A stretch of DNA of 15,438 bases from Bacillota bacterium (GTDB taxonomy: Bacteria; Bacillota; Clostridia; Oscillospirales; Acutalibacteraceae), in NCBI GenBank assembly GCA_023420245.1, contig JAEZWL010000011.1, positions 1 to 15,438 of the forward strand, given 5' to 3'. The notes under the pieces are model-generated. The model was not told where the DNA came from. It saw nothing but the letters and a program-made list of their open reading frames with translations, and ran no database searches. Both the position numbers and the translations under genes were made by a program. Below are positions 6,016 through 13,879 of the stretch, in pieces. Within the stretch, counting starts at the first letter, position 1; each line of letters starts with the position of its first letter.

Positions 6016-6885
6016 ATGGCGGATGTCATCATTTTAGGATACGGACCAGCGGGGATTTCCGCTGCAACATACACCACGCGCGCGGGTTTGAACACCATTG
6101 TTATCGGACGCGACGGCGGCTCTCTGCTGAAAGCGGAAAAAATTGAGAATTATTACGGCTTCTCAGCTCCGGTTTCGGGCGAACAGCTGGTAAAGGACGG
6201 AATCGAGCAGGCGGCGCGGCTGGGTGCTCAGATCATTTCAGACGAGGTGCTGGGGATTACGTATGACGGTCAGTTTACGGTGCAGTGCAAGCACGCGGCT
6301 TACCGTTCTCCCGCCGTGATCCTTGCCACAGGCTCCTCCCGAACCGCACCAAAAATCGAAGGGCTGCACCGTTTGGAGGGTCATGGAGTCAGCTACTGCG
6401 CTGTCTGCGACGCTTTCTTTTACCGGGGAAAGTCAGTGGCGGTGCTGGGCAGCGGCGATTACGCCCTTCACGAAGCGATGGAGCTGCTGCCGGTCGTCGG
6501 TTCGGTAACTCTGCTGACAAACGGCAAGGAGCCATCGGTAGAGCTTCCTTCCAACCTCACCGTGGAGAAAAGGGAAATTGTTTCTTTTCAGGGAGAAAAT
6601 GTTTTAAGCTCCATTCAGTTTAAAGACGGTTCCTCCAAAGAATTCAGCGGCGTATTTATTGCGATGGGTGTCGCGGGGAGCACCGACCTTGCCAGAAAGC
6701 TGGGCGCGCAGACAAAAGGCTCCTCGATTGTGGTGGATGAAGCCATGCAGTCGAGCATTCCGGGTCTTTACGCGGCAGGCGACTGTACCGGCGGAATGCT
6801 GCAGGTTTCGAAGGCGGTGTATGACGGCGCGAGAGCTGCTTCCAGTGTCATCAAACAACTGCGGCTGACCTCTAAAAAAGCTTAA
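6016..6885 (+). CDS. Thioredoxin-reductase-like FAD oxidoreductase (289 aa)
   Basis: A low-molecular-weight thioredoxin-reductase-fold flavoenzyme, expected to transfer electrons from a nicotinamide or other donor through FAD to a redox-active CxxC. Visible elements are the FAD fold GYGPAGISAA near the N-terminus, ATGSSR, the disulfide motif Cys128-Ala-Val-Cys131-Asp, a second nucleotide fold GSGDYALHEA, and the C-terminal GLYAAGDCTGGMLQVSKAVYDG. At 289 residues it is about 20 shorter than typical TrxB (~310). The HRRxxxR motif that binds the NADPH 2'-phosphate is absent; the equivalent stretch reads TLLTNGKEP. NADH, or a donor such as ferredoxin, is therefore possible. AAAGGA lies 9 bases before the ATG. 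No thioredoxin gene is adjacent, so the partner is unknown. It is transcribed divergently from the Npsr-like gene. Confidence 0.85.
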   Translation: MADVIILGYGPAGISAATYTTRAGLNTIVIGRDGGSLLKAEKIENYYGFSAPVSGEQLVKDGIEQAARLGAQIISDEVLGITYDGQFTVQCKHAAYRSPAVILATGSSRTAPKIEGLHRLEGHGVSYCAVCDAFFYRGKSVAVLGSGDYALHEAMELLPVVGSVTLLTNGKEPSVELPSNLTVEKREIVSFQGENVLSSIQFKDGSSKEFSGVFIAMGVAGSTDLARKLGAQTKGSSIVVDEAMQSSIPGLYAAGDCTGGMLQVSKAVYDGARAASSVIKQLRLTSKKA

Positions 6886-6890
6886 CAAAC

Positions 6891-6923
6891 AAGGGCGGGG
6901 GGGATTCCTTCCTGCCTTTTTTT
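6891..6923 (+). terminator. Intrinsic terminator after the flavoprotein gene
   Basis: AAGG-CGGG... pairs with the complementary C/T-rich arm ending CCTGCCTT (one bulged G and several G-T pairs), followed by a run of seven T. It begins 6 bases after the stop codon. Confidence 0.8.
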
Positions 6924-7049
6924 ATTGCCTTTTTTCGTTTTTAGCCTTATAATATTCAGCAATGCTTTTATTTATAAAATATTCATATAAAATTAATTTA
7001 TTATATTGATTAATTTAAGTTTTCGATGCTAGAATTTTATGCAAGTGTA
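6924..7049. other. AT-rich intergenic segment
   Basis: About 125 bases of extremely AT-rich DNA with no convincing coding potential. It lies directly upstream of the -35 of the efflux operon promoter, so it may act as an UP element or a curved region that raises promoter strength. Nothing more specific is visible. Confidence 0.4.
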
Positions 7050-7078
7050 TTGACAATGGCATGGAATCGCTGTACTAT
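7050..7078 (+). promoter_or_regulatory. Promoter of the ABC efflux operon
   Basis: A perfect TTGACA (7050-7055) and TACTAT (7073-7078) are separated by exactly 17 bp. Transcription would start near 7085, giving a leader of about 65 bases to the GTG at 7151. Confidence 0.8.
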
Positions 7079-7098
7079 TGTATTAATTAAATAGTACA
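7071..7098. promoter_or_regulatory. Probable repressor operator over the efflux promoter
   Basis: TGTACTATT (7071-7079) and AATAGTACA (7090-7098) form a perfect 9-bp-arm inverted repeat with a 10-base spacer that is itself partly symmetric (ATTAAT in the centre). It covers the -10 box and the predicted transcription start, the usual place for a repressor. The layout is like operators of GntR/YtrA- or TetR/MarR-type repressors of ABC exporters, but no regulator gene lies in the window. Confidence 0.65.
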
Positions 7099-7150
7099 TA
7101 TTATGTTGTTTTCTAAGAGTGTTTTCCATCTTAAAGGAGTGAATACCAAC

Positions 7151-8749
7151 GTGAAGAAAAAGAAGAAAATTATTATTGCAGTATGCGTCGTTGCCGTAGC
7201 TGCAATTGGGGTGGTATCCCTGCTGAACGGGAACCGCAAGGGCGCGGCTGTGTCCGTACCCTACGCCCCGCTGAGCAAAACAAGCCTACGCAGCACGATC
7301 AGCGCCTCCGGCGTTGTACAAAGCAATGATTCCGTAAATATTTACAGTGATCTGAACTACGCGGTGAAAAAGATCAACGTAAAGGTAGGCGACCGTGTCA
7401 GCGCGGGTCAGGTGCTTTGCGAGATCGATTCCGTTGATCTGCAAAATTCTATCAACCAGAAAATCGCTTCGATTCAAACAAGCGCAGCGCAGTCCAACCA
7501 AAGAATTAAAACCAGCCAGAAAAAATACAGCGATACCAAATCTAACCTGAGCGCCGGGCTGAACACTCAAATCAACAGCGCCGCCGACAAGGTAGTTTCC
7601 GCGCAGCGCGATCTGGAAACCGCCCAGCAGAAGCTGACCGACGCAAAAAAGCGCCTCGACACAAACACGGACTCCAGTTTAATCAGCGCAAAATCTGCCG
7701 TTGAGACCGCGCGTCTGGACTACGAAAGCGCAGATAAGTCGTATAACGATTTTAAAAAAGATCATAAGGGCGAAGACATCAGCGGAGATTTACAGGATGA
7801 ATCCCGCAAGCTGCGGGAAGCAATGGAATCCGCCAAGGTAAGATATGACGCTGCTAAGGCCTCCCTCGCGGCTTATTATACCACACATGACGAGAGCATT
7901 GCCGACCTGACTAAGGCCGTGACCACCGCGCAGATCAGTTACGACAGCGCGGTCAAGGCGCAAAAGGCTGCCATCGCCTCGGTAAACCAGGACCTCATCG
8001 CAGCCGCGGACAGCATCACCTCTGAAAAGCTTTCCGCCGACCAGAAGGCACAGCAGACGGAGCTGGAATCTTTGCAGACCAAGCTGGCCAAATGCAGTGT
8101 TACCGCACCGACCTCCGGCACCATTACCGCCGTTTACGCAACGGAGAACGCGCCGTCAGGCGGACTGATGTTTGTAATTGAAGATATCAACGCATTAGAA
8201 ATGAAAATTAAAATTAAGGAATCCGACATTGCCAGCGTTAAGCCCGGCATGAAGGCGGTTGTTTCCGCAGACGCAATCGACGGCAAAAAATTCGACGGCG
8301 TGGTGGGTAAAATTTCCCCGACTTCCCTGAAGGATAAGGAGGGAAAAACCGTCAGCAGCTCCAACGCGGAGTTTGATGCGGATATCACCATCACCTCGAA
8401 GGACCCCGCTTTGCTGATTGGAATGAACGGTTCGGCGGAGATCATTCTGCAAAGCAAGGAATCCGTCTATTCCGTTCCGGTTGACGCAGTAACAACGGAC
8501 CCACAGGGAAAAGACATTATTTATTCTGCTGTTCAGCAGCAGGATGGCTCCTACAAGGCGGTTGCCGTTCCGGTCACTCTGGGGATTGAAACGGATACCA
8601 ATGTGGAAGTATCCGGCAGTGACCTAAAGGATGGATTAAAAATTATCACTGACCCGAAGCAGACGCTGCCGAATCAGAAGATTATTCTCGAACCCAACGA
8701 AAATGAAGGAACGAGAGCCCCCGGTAAGAAAGAAGCGGCAGGTGCATAG
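7151..8749 (+). CDS. Efflux periplasmic-adaptor-type protein (MacA/YknX-like, HlyD family)
   Basis: A 532-aa membrane-fusion/adaptor subunit of a MacB-type ABC exporter, anchored by one N-terminal helix (after KKKKK, about residues 6-24) with the bulk outside the membrane. In order: first biotinyl-lipoyl half (SASGVVQSNDSVNIYSDL, VKVGDRVSAGQVLCEID, to ~residue 95); an unusually long coiled-coil hairpin (~97-312), rich in Ala, Gln, Lys and Ser; second lipoyl half (CSVTAPTSGTITAVYA, ~315-345); beta-barrel (KIKESDIASVKPGMKAVV); and a membrane-proximal domain (VPVDAVTTD). GTG at 7151 is chosen because AAAGGAGTG ends 9 bases upstream. An upstream in-frame ATG at 7103 would add 16 residues that include the ribosome site itself. 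First gene of a three-gene operon; one base separates it from the ATPase gene. Confidence 0.9.
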   Translation: MKKKKKIIIAVCVVAVAAIGVVSLLNGNRKGAAVSVPYAPLSKTSLRSTISASGVVQSNDSVNIYSDLNYAVKKINVKVGDRVSAGQVLCEIDSVDLQNSINQKIASIQTSAAQSNQRIKTSQKKYSDTKSNLSAGLNTQINSAADKVVSAQRDLETAQQKLTDAKKRLDTNTDSSLISAKSAVETARLDYESADKSYNDFKKDHKGEDISGDLQDESRKLREAMESAKVRYDAAKASLAAYYTTHDESIADLTKAVTTAQISYDSAVKAQKAAIASVNQDLIAAADSITSEKLSADQKAQQTELESLQTKLAKCSVTAPTSGTITAVYATENAPSGGLMFVIEDINALEMKIKIKESDIASVKPGMKAVVSADAIDGKKFDGVVGKISPTSLKDKEGKTVSSSNAEFDADITITSKDPALLIGMNGSAEIILQSKESVYSVPVDAVTTDPQGKDIIYSAVQQQDGSYKAVAVPVTLGIETDTNVEVSGSDLKDGLKIITDPKQTLPNQKIILEPNENEGTRAPGKKEAAGA

Positions 8750-8750
8750 A

Positions 8751-9482
8751 ATGAGCGAAAAAGTAGTAATTGAGATGTCCGATATCGTAAAGTCATTCTA
8801 TCTCGGAACACCCAACGAGCTGGAAATCCTGCACGGTATCAATTTGAAAATTTATGAGGGCGAGTTTGTATCCATCGTGGGCGCGTCCGGCTCCGGAAAA
8901 TCCACGCTGATGAACATTATCGGCGCTTTGGACCGGCCAACCACCGGTCAGTACTCGCTGGACGGGGTCTCGGTGGAAAAGATGAGCAGCAATGAGCTTT
9001 CTCAGATTCGAAATAAAAAAATCGGGTTTGTATTTCAGAACTTTAACCTGATTCCCCGCTCCACTTCTCTCGGCAACGTGGAGCTGCCGATGCTTTACGC
9101 TGGAGTGCCCCTCCGAAAAAGAACCGCCCGCGCAATGGAGCTGCTGGAGCTGGTGGAGATGAAGGACCGCGCGAAGCATATGCCCAACGAGCTTTCCGGC
9201 GGTCAGAAGCAGAGGGTATCCATTGCGCGGGCAATGGCAAACGACCCCGCAATCATCCTTGCCGACGAACCGACCGGCGCACTGGACAGCAGCACCGGTC
9301 GTCTGGTTATGGACCTGTTCCATACCCTTCACCGGGAAGAGGGAAAAACGATTGTCCTGATTACCCATAACAGTGAGCTGGCGGCGGAAACCGAGCGGAT
9401 CGTCACGATACACGACGGAAGAATTGGAAACGATGTCAATAACCGTTTCAATTCTCAGGAGGCGGAACATGAATCTGCTTGA
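8751..9482 (+). CDS. ABC transporter ATP-binding protein (MacB/LolD/YknY type)
   Basis: A 243-aa cytoplasmic ATPase that powers the exporter. Motifs are complete: Walker A GASGSGKST (44-52), Q-loop Gln96 in VFQNFNLIP, signature LSGGQKQR (148-155), Walker B IILADEP with Asp172 and catalytic Glu173, D-loop GALDSSTG, and switch His206 in LITHNSE. The NIIGALDRPTTG segment and overall length are typical of the MacB/LolD subfamily, which pairs with four-helix FtsX-type permeases. ATG at 8751 is chosen, one base after the adaptor stop, with GGCAGGTG 6 bases upstream. An ATG at 8703 would overlap the adaptor gene and give a non-conserved extension. Its 3' end overlaps the permease gene by 14 bases. 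Confidence 0.96.
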   Translation: MSEKVVIEMSDIVKSFYLGTPNELEILHGINLKIYEGEFVSIVGASGSGKSTLMNIIGALDRPTTGQYSLDGVSVEKMSSNELSQIRNKKIGFVFQNFNLIPRSTSLGNVELPMLYAGVPLRKRTARAMELLELVEMKDRAKHMPNELSGGQKQRVSIARAMANDPAIILADEPTGALDSSTGRLVMDLFHTLHREEGKTIVLITHNSELAAETERIVTIHDGRIGNDVNNRFNSQEAEHESA

Positions 9483-10725
9483 AAATATTTCTTTGGCCAT
9501 TAACGGGCTGAAGTCCAATAAAATGCGCGCACTCCTTACCATGCTGGGCATTATCATCGGTATCGGCTCCGTCATTGCCATCACCTCCGTAGGCAACGCG
9601 ATGACGAATGCCATGAACGAAGCTTTTAAAAGCTTCGGAATTACGAACATCCAGGCATCCATAACCATGAAAAATGACAGCATCTACAACCAGGGGTGGG
9701 GGAGCAGCGCTTCCAATCCTGACGATAACGATTTGATCTCAGATGAAATGATGGAAAAGCTAAAGGCAAAATTCGGTTCCAAAATCTCTGCAATCGGTCT
9801 TACGCAAAGCGCGGGTACAGGAAAAATCGAATTTGACCGGAAAAAAGCGACTGTTAAAATATCCGGGGTAAACGATGAAAGCGATACCGTCAACAACATC
9901 GAACTGAAGAGCGGCCGCTTTATCAGCAAAAAGGATATGCAGAGCGCAAGATATGTTACCGTGATTTCCGAGCATCTTGCTTCTGATCTTTACGGCAGCC
10001 AGAGCTGCGTTGGCAAGGAGCTGCGCGTGGAAACCAGTAACGGCATCAAGACTTTTACCATTGTGGGCGTTTACAAGGAGGCTTCCTCCTCTATGTTCAT
10101 TCGGAAAAACACCCGTACCACCTTCTACGTTCCCGTTACGAGCGCAAAAAAGATGTCGGACGCAAGCGACAACTATTCCGATATTCTGATTTCTGCCAAG
10201 CTGGGCACGGACTGCACCAAATTTGCGGATGAAATTCAGACTTATATCAACAAAACCTTCTACGCTCATAACAAAACCTTTGAATGCCAGACCTTTAGCC
10301 TGGAGTCCGAAATGTCGCAGGCGAACGAAATGATGAGCACCCTTTCCCTCGCGATTGCGGTAATCGCCGCCATTTCCCTTCTGGTCGGCGGCATCGGCGT
10401 AATGAACATCATGCTCGTTTCCGTCACGGAGCGTACCCGCGAAATCGGCGTGCGCAAGGCGCTTGGTGCGCCGGACAGCGCAATCCGAATCCAGTTTATT
10501 GTGGAATCGATGATTATCTGCCTGATCGGCGGTATTTTGGGTATTGTTCTGGGAACAGGCCTTGGGAGCCTTGGGGGCATGCTGCTGAAACAGACGGCGG
10601 TGCCTTCGCTGGATTCCGTCGTGGTCGCCGTTGGCTTCTCCATGGCAATCGGCGTGTTCTTCGGCTACTACCCTGCCAACAAGGCGGCGAAGCTTGACCC
10701 GATTGAGGCACTCCGTTACGAGTAA
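9469..10725 (+). CDS. ABC transporter permease (MacB/YknZ type, FtsX domain)
   Basis: A 418-aa permease with the four-helix MacB topology: TM1 at ~19-43 (MRALLTMLGIIIGIGSVIAI), a large extracellular MacB core domain (~45-285), TM2 at ~291-317, a cytoplasmic coupling segment TERTREIGVRKALGA (EIGVRK from residue 325), TM3 at ~343-373 and TM4 at ~384-403. It ends in the usual PANKAAKLDPIEALRYE. With the adaptor and ATPase it should form a tripartite-like exporter driven by mechanotransmission. Relatives export macrolides, peptides or peptide toxins; the substrate here cannot be read from sequence. ATG at 9469 has CAGGAGG 6 bases upstream. Last gene of the operon, followed by a strong terminator. 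Confidence 0.95.
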   Translation: MNLLENISLAINGLKSNKMRALLTMLGIIIGIGSVIAITSVGNAMTNAMNEAFKSFGITNIQASITMKNDSIYNQGWGSSASNPDDNDLISDEMMEKLKAKFGSKISAIGLTQSAGTGKIEFDRKKATVKISGVNDESDTVNNIELKSGRFISKKDMQSARYVTVISEHLASDLYGSQSCVGKELRVETSNGIKTFTIVGVYKEASSSMFIRKNTRTTFYVPVTSAKKMSDASDNYSDILISAKLGTDCTKFADEIQTYINKTFYAHNKTFECQTFSLESEMSQANEMMSTLSLAIAVIAAISLLVGGIGVMNIMLVSVTERTREIGVRKALGAPDSAIRIQFIVESMIICLIGGILGIVLGTGLGSLGGMLLKQTAVPSLDSVVVAVGFSMAIGVFFGYYPANKAAKLDPIEALRYE

Positions 10726-10749
10726 TCCTTTCCGCTCTTCGGGCGAAAT

Positions 10750-10775
10750 AAAAAGATGCAACCGGAGCTGTTGCA
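10750..10775 (-). terminator. Intrinsic terminator for the acc operon (minus strand)
   Basis: On the minus strand TGCAAC-AGCTCCG-GTTGCA is followed by TCTTTTTATTT. It lies downstream of the accA stop, beyond the larger hairpin at 10799, and is oriented to end transcripts of the fatty acid cluster. Confidence 0.65.
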
Positions 10776-10798
10776 AAAAGTATTAACCATAACGACAA

Positions 10799-10849
10799 GA
10801 AAATGCGTCTTGAAAACGGCTTAACAAGCCCAATCAAGACGCATTTTTT
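10799..10849. terminator. Bidirectional terminator between efflux and acc operons
   Basis: A 14-bp stem (AAAATGCGTCTTGA pairing with TCAAGACGCATTTT) encloses a second hairpin, GGCTT-AAC-AAGCC. On the plus strand it ends in TTTTTTG and should terminate the efflux operon. On the minus strand it ends in TTTTC and can also act on accA. Confidence 0.88.
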
Positions 10850-10871
10850 GTGTTTGAACCCGGCGGTTCGT

Positions 10872-11657
10872 CTATCTGTTTTCTGCCGCCCCGATTCTGC
10901 GGAACCTGCCGTAACGCTGTTCCACAAGCTCGTCCGGACCGAGTTGCCGCCTTTTTGTCAGCACGGTACTTAGCCGGGCGCGAAGCTCCTGATATACTCT
11001 GGTAAAATCCTTGCCGCCCTCCGGAATAATCCTTTCGATTACACCCAGACCAAGCAGGTCGTTCGCCGTCATTTTCAGGCATTGGGCGGCTTCCTTCACC
11101 TTTGAGGAATCCTTCCACAGGATACTGGCGCACCCCTCCGGCGATATCACGGAGTAAACGGAGTTTTCGAGCATCCAGACCTCGTCCGCTACCGCCAGCC
11201 CAAGCGCACCGCCGCTTCCGCCTTCCCCGATCAATACCGAAAGAATCGGCACGCGCAGCGTCATCATGCTCATCAGGTTTTCCGCGATTGCCTGACCCTG
11301 CCCGCGTTCCTCGGCGGCAATCCCGCAGAACGCGCCGGCGGTATCGACAAAGCAAACCACCGGGCGACCGAATTTTTCCGCGAGCTTCATTTGCCGCAGC
11401 GCCTTTCGGTAGCCCTCAGGGTGCGCGGAGCCGAAATTCCGCTGTACCTTTTCCTTGGTATCGTGTCCTTTTTCCAGCGCCACCACCGTAACCGGCATAT
11501 TGTTCAGCCGGGCGATTCCGGCTACAACGGCATGATCATCTCCGTAGCGGCGGTCTCCGTGCATTTCCACAAAGTCCGTAAAGATATTCTTTATAAAATC
11601 CGTACCGGTAGGGCGGTCTTTTGCCCTTGCCGCCATCACCTTGTCGTAAGCGTTCAT
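10872..11657 (-). CDS. accA: Acetyl-CoA carboxylase carboxyltransferase subunit alpha
   Basis: With AccD it transfers the carboxyl group from carboxybiotin to acetyl-CoA, giving malonyl-CoA in the cytoplasm. The 261-aa protein has the crotonase-like fold marks of AccA: DFVEMHGDRRYGDD, GHDTKEKVQRNFG, SAHPEGYRKALRQMKLAEKF, FVDTAGAFCGIAAEERGQ, IGEGGSGGALGL and SPEGCASILWKD. It lacks most of the N-terminal helical extension of E. coli AccA (~319 aa), as is common in clostridia. The ATG overlaps the accD stop (ATGA), and AAAGGAGG lies inside the accD end 7 bases upstream, so the two subunits are translationally coupled. Last gene of the operon. Confidence 0.97.
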   Translation of the reverse strand: MNAYDKVMAARAKDRPTGTDFIKNIFTDFVEMHGDRRYGDDHAVVAGIARLNNMPVTVVALEKGHDTKEKVQRNFGSAHPEGYRKALRQMKLAEKFGRPVVCFVDTAGAFCGIAAEERGQGQAIAENLMSMMTLRVPILSVLIGEGGSGGALGLAVADEVWMLENSVYSVISPEGCASILWKDSSKVKEAAQCLKMTANDLLGLGVIERIIPEGGKDFTRVYQELRARLSTVLTKRRQLGPDELVEQRYGRFRRIGAAENR

Positions 11658-12523
11658 CGGGCGGCCTCCTTTGTGTGCAGAGAGAGCAGTCGTGCAATCT
11701 GTTTTTTCTGCTCTTTGCGGTTCGAGATGATGTCTACAAATCCTTTTTCCAGCAGAAATTCCGCACGCTGAAAGCCCGCGGGCAGCTTCTGCCGCATGGT
11801 CTGCTCAATTACGCGCGGTCCGGCGAAGCCGATTAACGCGTTCGGCTCGGCAAGAATGACATCCGCCTCCATGGCAAAGCTGGCGGTCACGCCGCCCGTG
11901 GTCGGGTCGGTAAGCACCGCGAGATAAAGGTTACCCGCGTCGCTGTGGAGCTTTACCGCTCCGCTTGTTTTCGCCATCTGCATCAGCGAAAGAATTCCCT
12001 CCTGCATTCTGGCTCCCCCGGATACAGCAAAGCCGACCACCGGAAGGAAATGCTCCGTGGCGTATTCAAAGGTGCGGGTGATTTTTTCGCCCACAACCGA
12101 GCCCATGCTGCCCATCATAAAATTGGCGTCCATCACAAACATCGCACAGGCAAAGCCGCCGATTTCCGCCGTACCGCAGACCACCGCCTCTTTTTCCGCA
12201 CTGGAAAGACGTGCCTGCTTCAGCTTATCCTCGTAATTGGGAAACTGAATCCGGTTGGTGGAAACCATATTCCCGAACAGCTCGGTAAAGCTTCCCTCAT
12301 CCGCGATCAGGCTGATGCGCTGCCGCGCGTTGATGCGGAAATGATAGCCGCATTTGGGGCAGACGTGGCTGTTTTCATGAAGGATATCCATGAAAAGGGT
12401 CTGCCTGCAGGAGGGGCACTGGGTGCACATTTCATCGGGGACATCGGGCGCGCCTTTTGTAATATATCTGCTGTAGGATTCCAGCTCATTTTTCGGTCTT
12501 CGAAACAAGTCTTTCTGCAGCAT
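11654..12523 (-). CDS. accD: Acetyl-CoA carboxylase carboxyltransferase subunit beta
   Basis: Partner of AccA in the carboxyltransferase. The 289-aa protein has the N-terminal zinc ribbon: Cys36, Cys39 (CPSC), Cys55 and Cys58 (CPKC), with an extra Cys33 three residues before the first pair. The carboxyltransferase core follows (MDANFMMGSMGSVVGEKITR, SGGARMQEG, LTDPTTGGVTASFAM, GFAGPRVIEQT). Length and domain order are normal for the family. ATG at 12523 lies 3 bases after the accC stop, with GAGGG 6 bases upstream inside accC. It overlaps accA by four bases. Confidence 0.97.
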   Translation of the reverse strand: MLQKDLFRRPKNELESYSRYITKGAPDVPDEMCTQCPSCRQTLFMDILHENSHVCPKCGYHFRINARQRISLIADEGSFTELFGNMVSTNRIQFPNYEDKLKQARLSSAEKEAVVCGTAEIGGFACAMFVMDANFMMGSMGSVVGEKITRTFEYATEHFLPVVGFAVSGGARMQEGILSLMQMAKTSGAVKLHSDAGNLYLAVLTDPTTGGVTASFAMEADVILAEPNALIGFAGPRVIEQTMRQKLPAGFQRAEFLLEKGFVDIISNRKEQKKQIARLLSLHTKEAAR

Positions 12524-12526
12524 CCG

Positions 12527-13861
12527 TTACCCTCGTTTCTCTATGAAGTCTGTGTGGTAATCCCCGGATTTAAAGATTTTATCACTAAGGATATCCATTT
12601 GCAGCTCGGCGTTATGGTTCACGCCCTCGATTACCAGCTCGCACAAAGCCGCCTGCATTTTGCGGATGGCCTCTTCCCTTGTTTTCGCATGGACAATCAG
12701 CTTGCCGATCAGGGAATCGTAAAACGGGGGAATATCGTAGCCTTGGTACAGCGCGGTATCAAACCTTACCCAGGGTCCGCCCGGAATATGGAGGAAGGAA
12801 ATTTTGCCGCAGCTCGGGCGGAAGTTCGCGTTCGGGTCCTCCGCGTTGATACGGCACTCGATGGCGCACCCCTGCAAGCTGACCTCCTCCTGCTGAAAGG
12901 AGATCGGAACACCGGAGGCAATGCGGATCTGCCATTTGACCAGATCAATTCCGGATACCAGCTCCGTTACCGGATGCTCTACCTGAAGGCGCGTGTTCAT
13001 CTCCATAAAGTAGAAGCTGCGGTTATCATCCACAAGGAATTCGATGGTTCCCGCGTTGACATAATGCACGGCGCTCGCGGCCTTTTTCGCCGCCTCCATC
13101 ATTTTCCGCCGCATTTCGCCGTCCACCGCAGGGGACGGGCTTTCCTCCAAAAGCTTCTGGCGCTTGCGCTGAATGGAGCATTCGCGTTCACCGAGGCACA
13201 CCACAGCCCCGTAAGCATCACATAAAATCTGCATTTCAATATGTTTTACCGGAGAGAGGAATTTTTCCAGATAAACGGAGCCGTCGCCGAACGCGTTCAG
13301 CGCCTCTGTGGAAGCGGAGGTAAACGCGTTTTTCAGCTCTTCGGTGCGGTTTACAATCCGGATTCCCCTTCCGCCGCCGCCGGCGCGCGCTTTTACCAGC
13401 AGAGGATACCCGATCTGGTCGGCCTCCTTCTGCGCGGCTTCGGCGTTCTCGATCAGGTCACAGCCGGGAACAACGGGAACGCCGGCAGCCTTCATCGTTT
13501 TCCGTGCCATATCCTTATCGCCCATTTTAGCGATTAAATCGGCGGTAGGACCGATAAAAGTAATCTTACACTTCTCGCAGAGACGCGCAAATTCGGCGTT
13601 TTCAGAGAGAAGCCCGTAGCCGGGGTGGATGGCCTGCGCGCCTGTTGCGATTGCGGCGGACAAAATAGCGGTCATATTCAGGTAGCTGTCCTTTGTCTGC
13701 GCGGAACCGATACACACGCTCTCATCCGCAAGGCTGACATGGAGCGAGTCCCTGTCCGCCTCGGAGAACACCGCAACGCTCAAAATTCCCATTTCCTTGC
13801 AGGCGCGGATAATCCGCACCGCGATTTCACCGCGGTTGGCAATCAGTATCTTTGAAAACAA
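12527..13861 (-). CDS. accC: Acetyl-CoA carboxylase biotin carboxylase subunit
   Basis: ATP-dependent biotin carboxylase that charges the biotin on AccB with bicarbonate. At 444 aa the length is standard. It shows the N-terminal domain start KILIANRGEIAVRIIRAC, HPGYGLLSENAEFA, the ATP-grasp glycine loop GGGGRGI (about residues 160-168), GERECSIQRKRQKLLEE, and the metal/catalytic segment MEMNTRLQVEHPVTE with Glu295. The start is TTG at 13861, supported by AAGGAGG 7 bases upstream and by FSKILIANRGE following directly, as in the family. The fabZ stop is 18 bases upstream and the accD start 3 bases downstream. Confidence 0.97.
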   Translation of the reverse strand: MFSKILIANRGEIAVRIIRACKEMGILSVAVFSEADRDSLHVSLADESVCIGSAQTKDSYLNMTAILSAAIATGAQAIHPGYGLLSENAEFARLCEKCKITFIGPTADLIAKMGDKDMARKTMKAAGVPVVPGCDLIENAEAAQKEADQIGYPLLVKARAGGGGRGIRIVNRTEELKNAFTSASTEALNAFGDGSVYLEKFLSPVKHIEMQILCDAYGAVVCLGERECSIQRKRQKLLEESPSPAVDGEMRRKMMEAAKKAASAVHYVNAGTIEFLVDDNRSFYFMEMNTRLQVEHPVTELVSGIDLVKWQIRIASGVPISFQQEEVSLQGCAIECRINAEDPNANFRPSCGKISFLHIPGGPWVRFDTALYQGYDIPPFYDSLIGKLIVHAKTREEAIRKMQAALCELVIEGVNHNAELQMDILSDKIFKSGDYHTDFIEKRG

Positions 13862-13879
13862 GCTCCCGCCTCCTTTCGG

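Noticed and set aside
7103..7150. ATG at 7103 as start of the efflux adaptor
   Set aside because: The 16 extra residues span the AAAGGAGTG ribosome site and precede the Lys-rich membrane anchor; GTG at 7151 fits both.
8703..8750. ATG at 8703 as start of the ABC ATPase
   Set aside because: It would overlap the adaptor coding end by 47 bases. ATG at 8751 is one base after the adaptor stop and matches the family N-terminus.
9760..10776. A 338-codon open frame on the minus strand
   Set aside because: It is antisense to the MacB-type permease gene, His/Arg/Asn-rich with no family features. The other long frames opposite the adaptor, ATPase and Npsr-like genes are the same kind of shadow.
11945..13225. 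A 426-codon open frame on the plus strand
   Set aside because: It lies antisense across accD and accC, which are certain. It has no ribosome site or recognisable domain, and its length follows from GC-rich codon use on the other strand.
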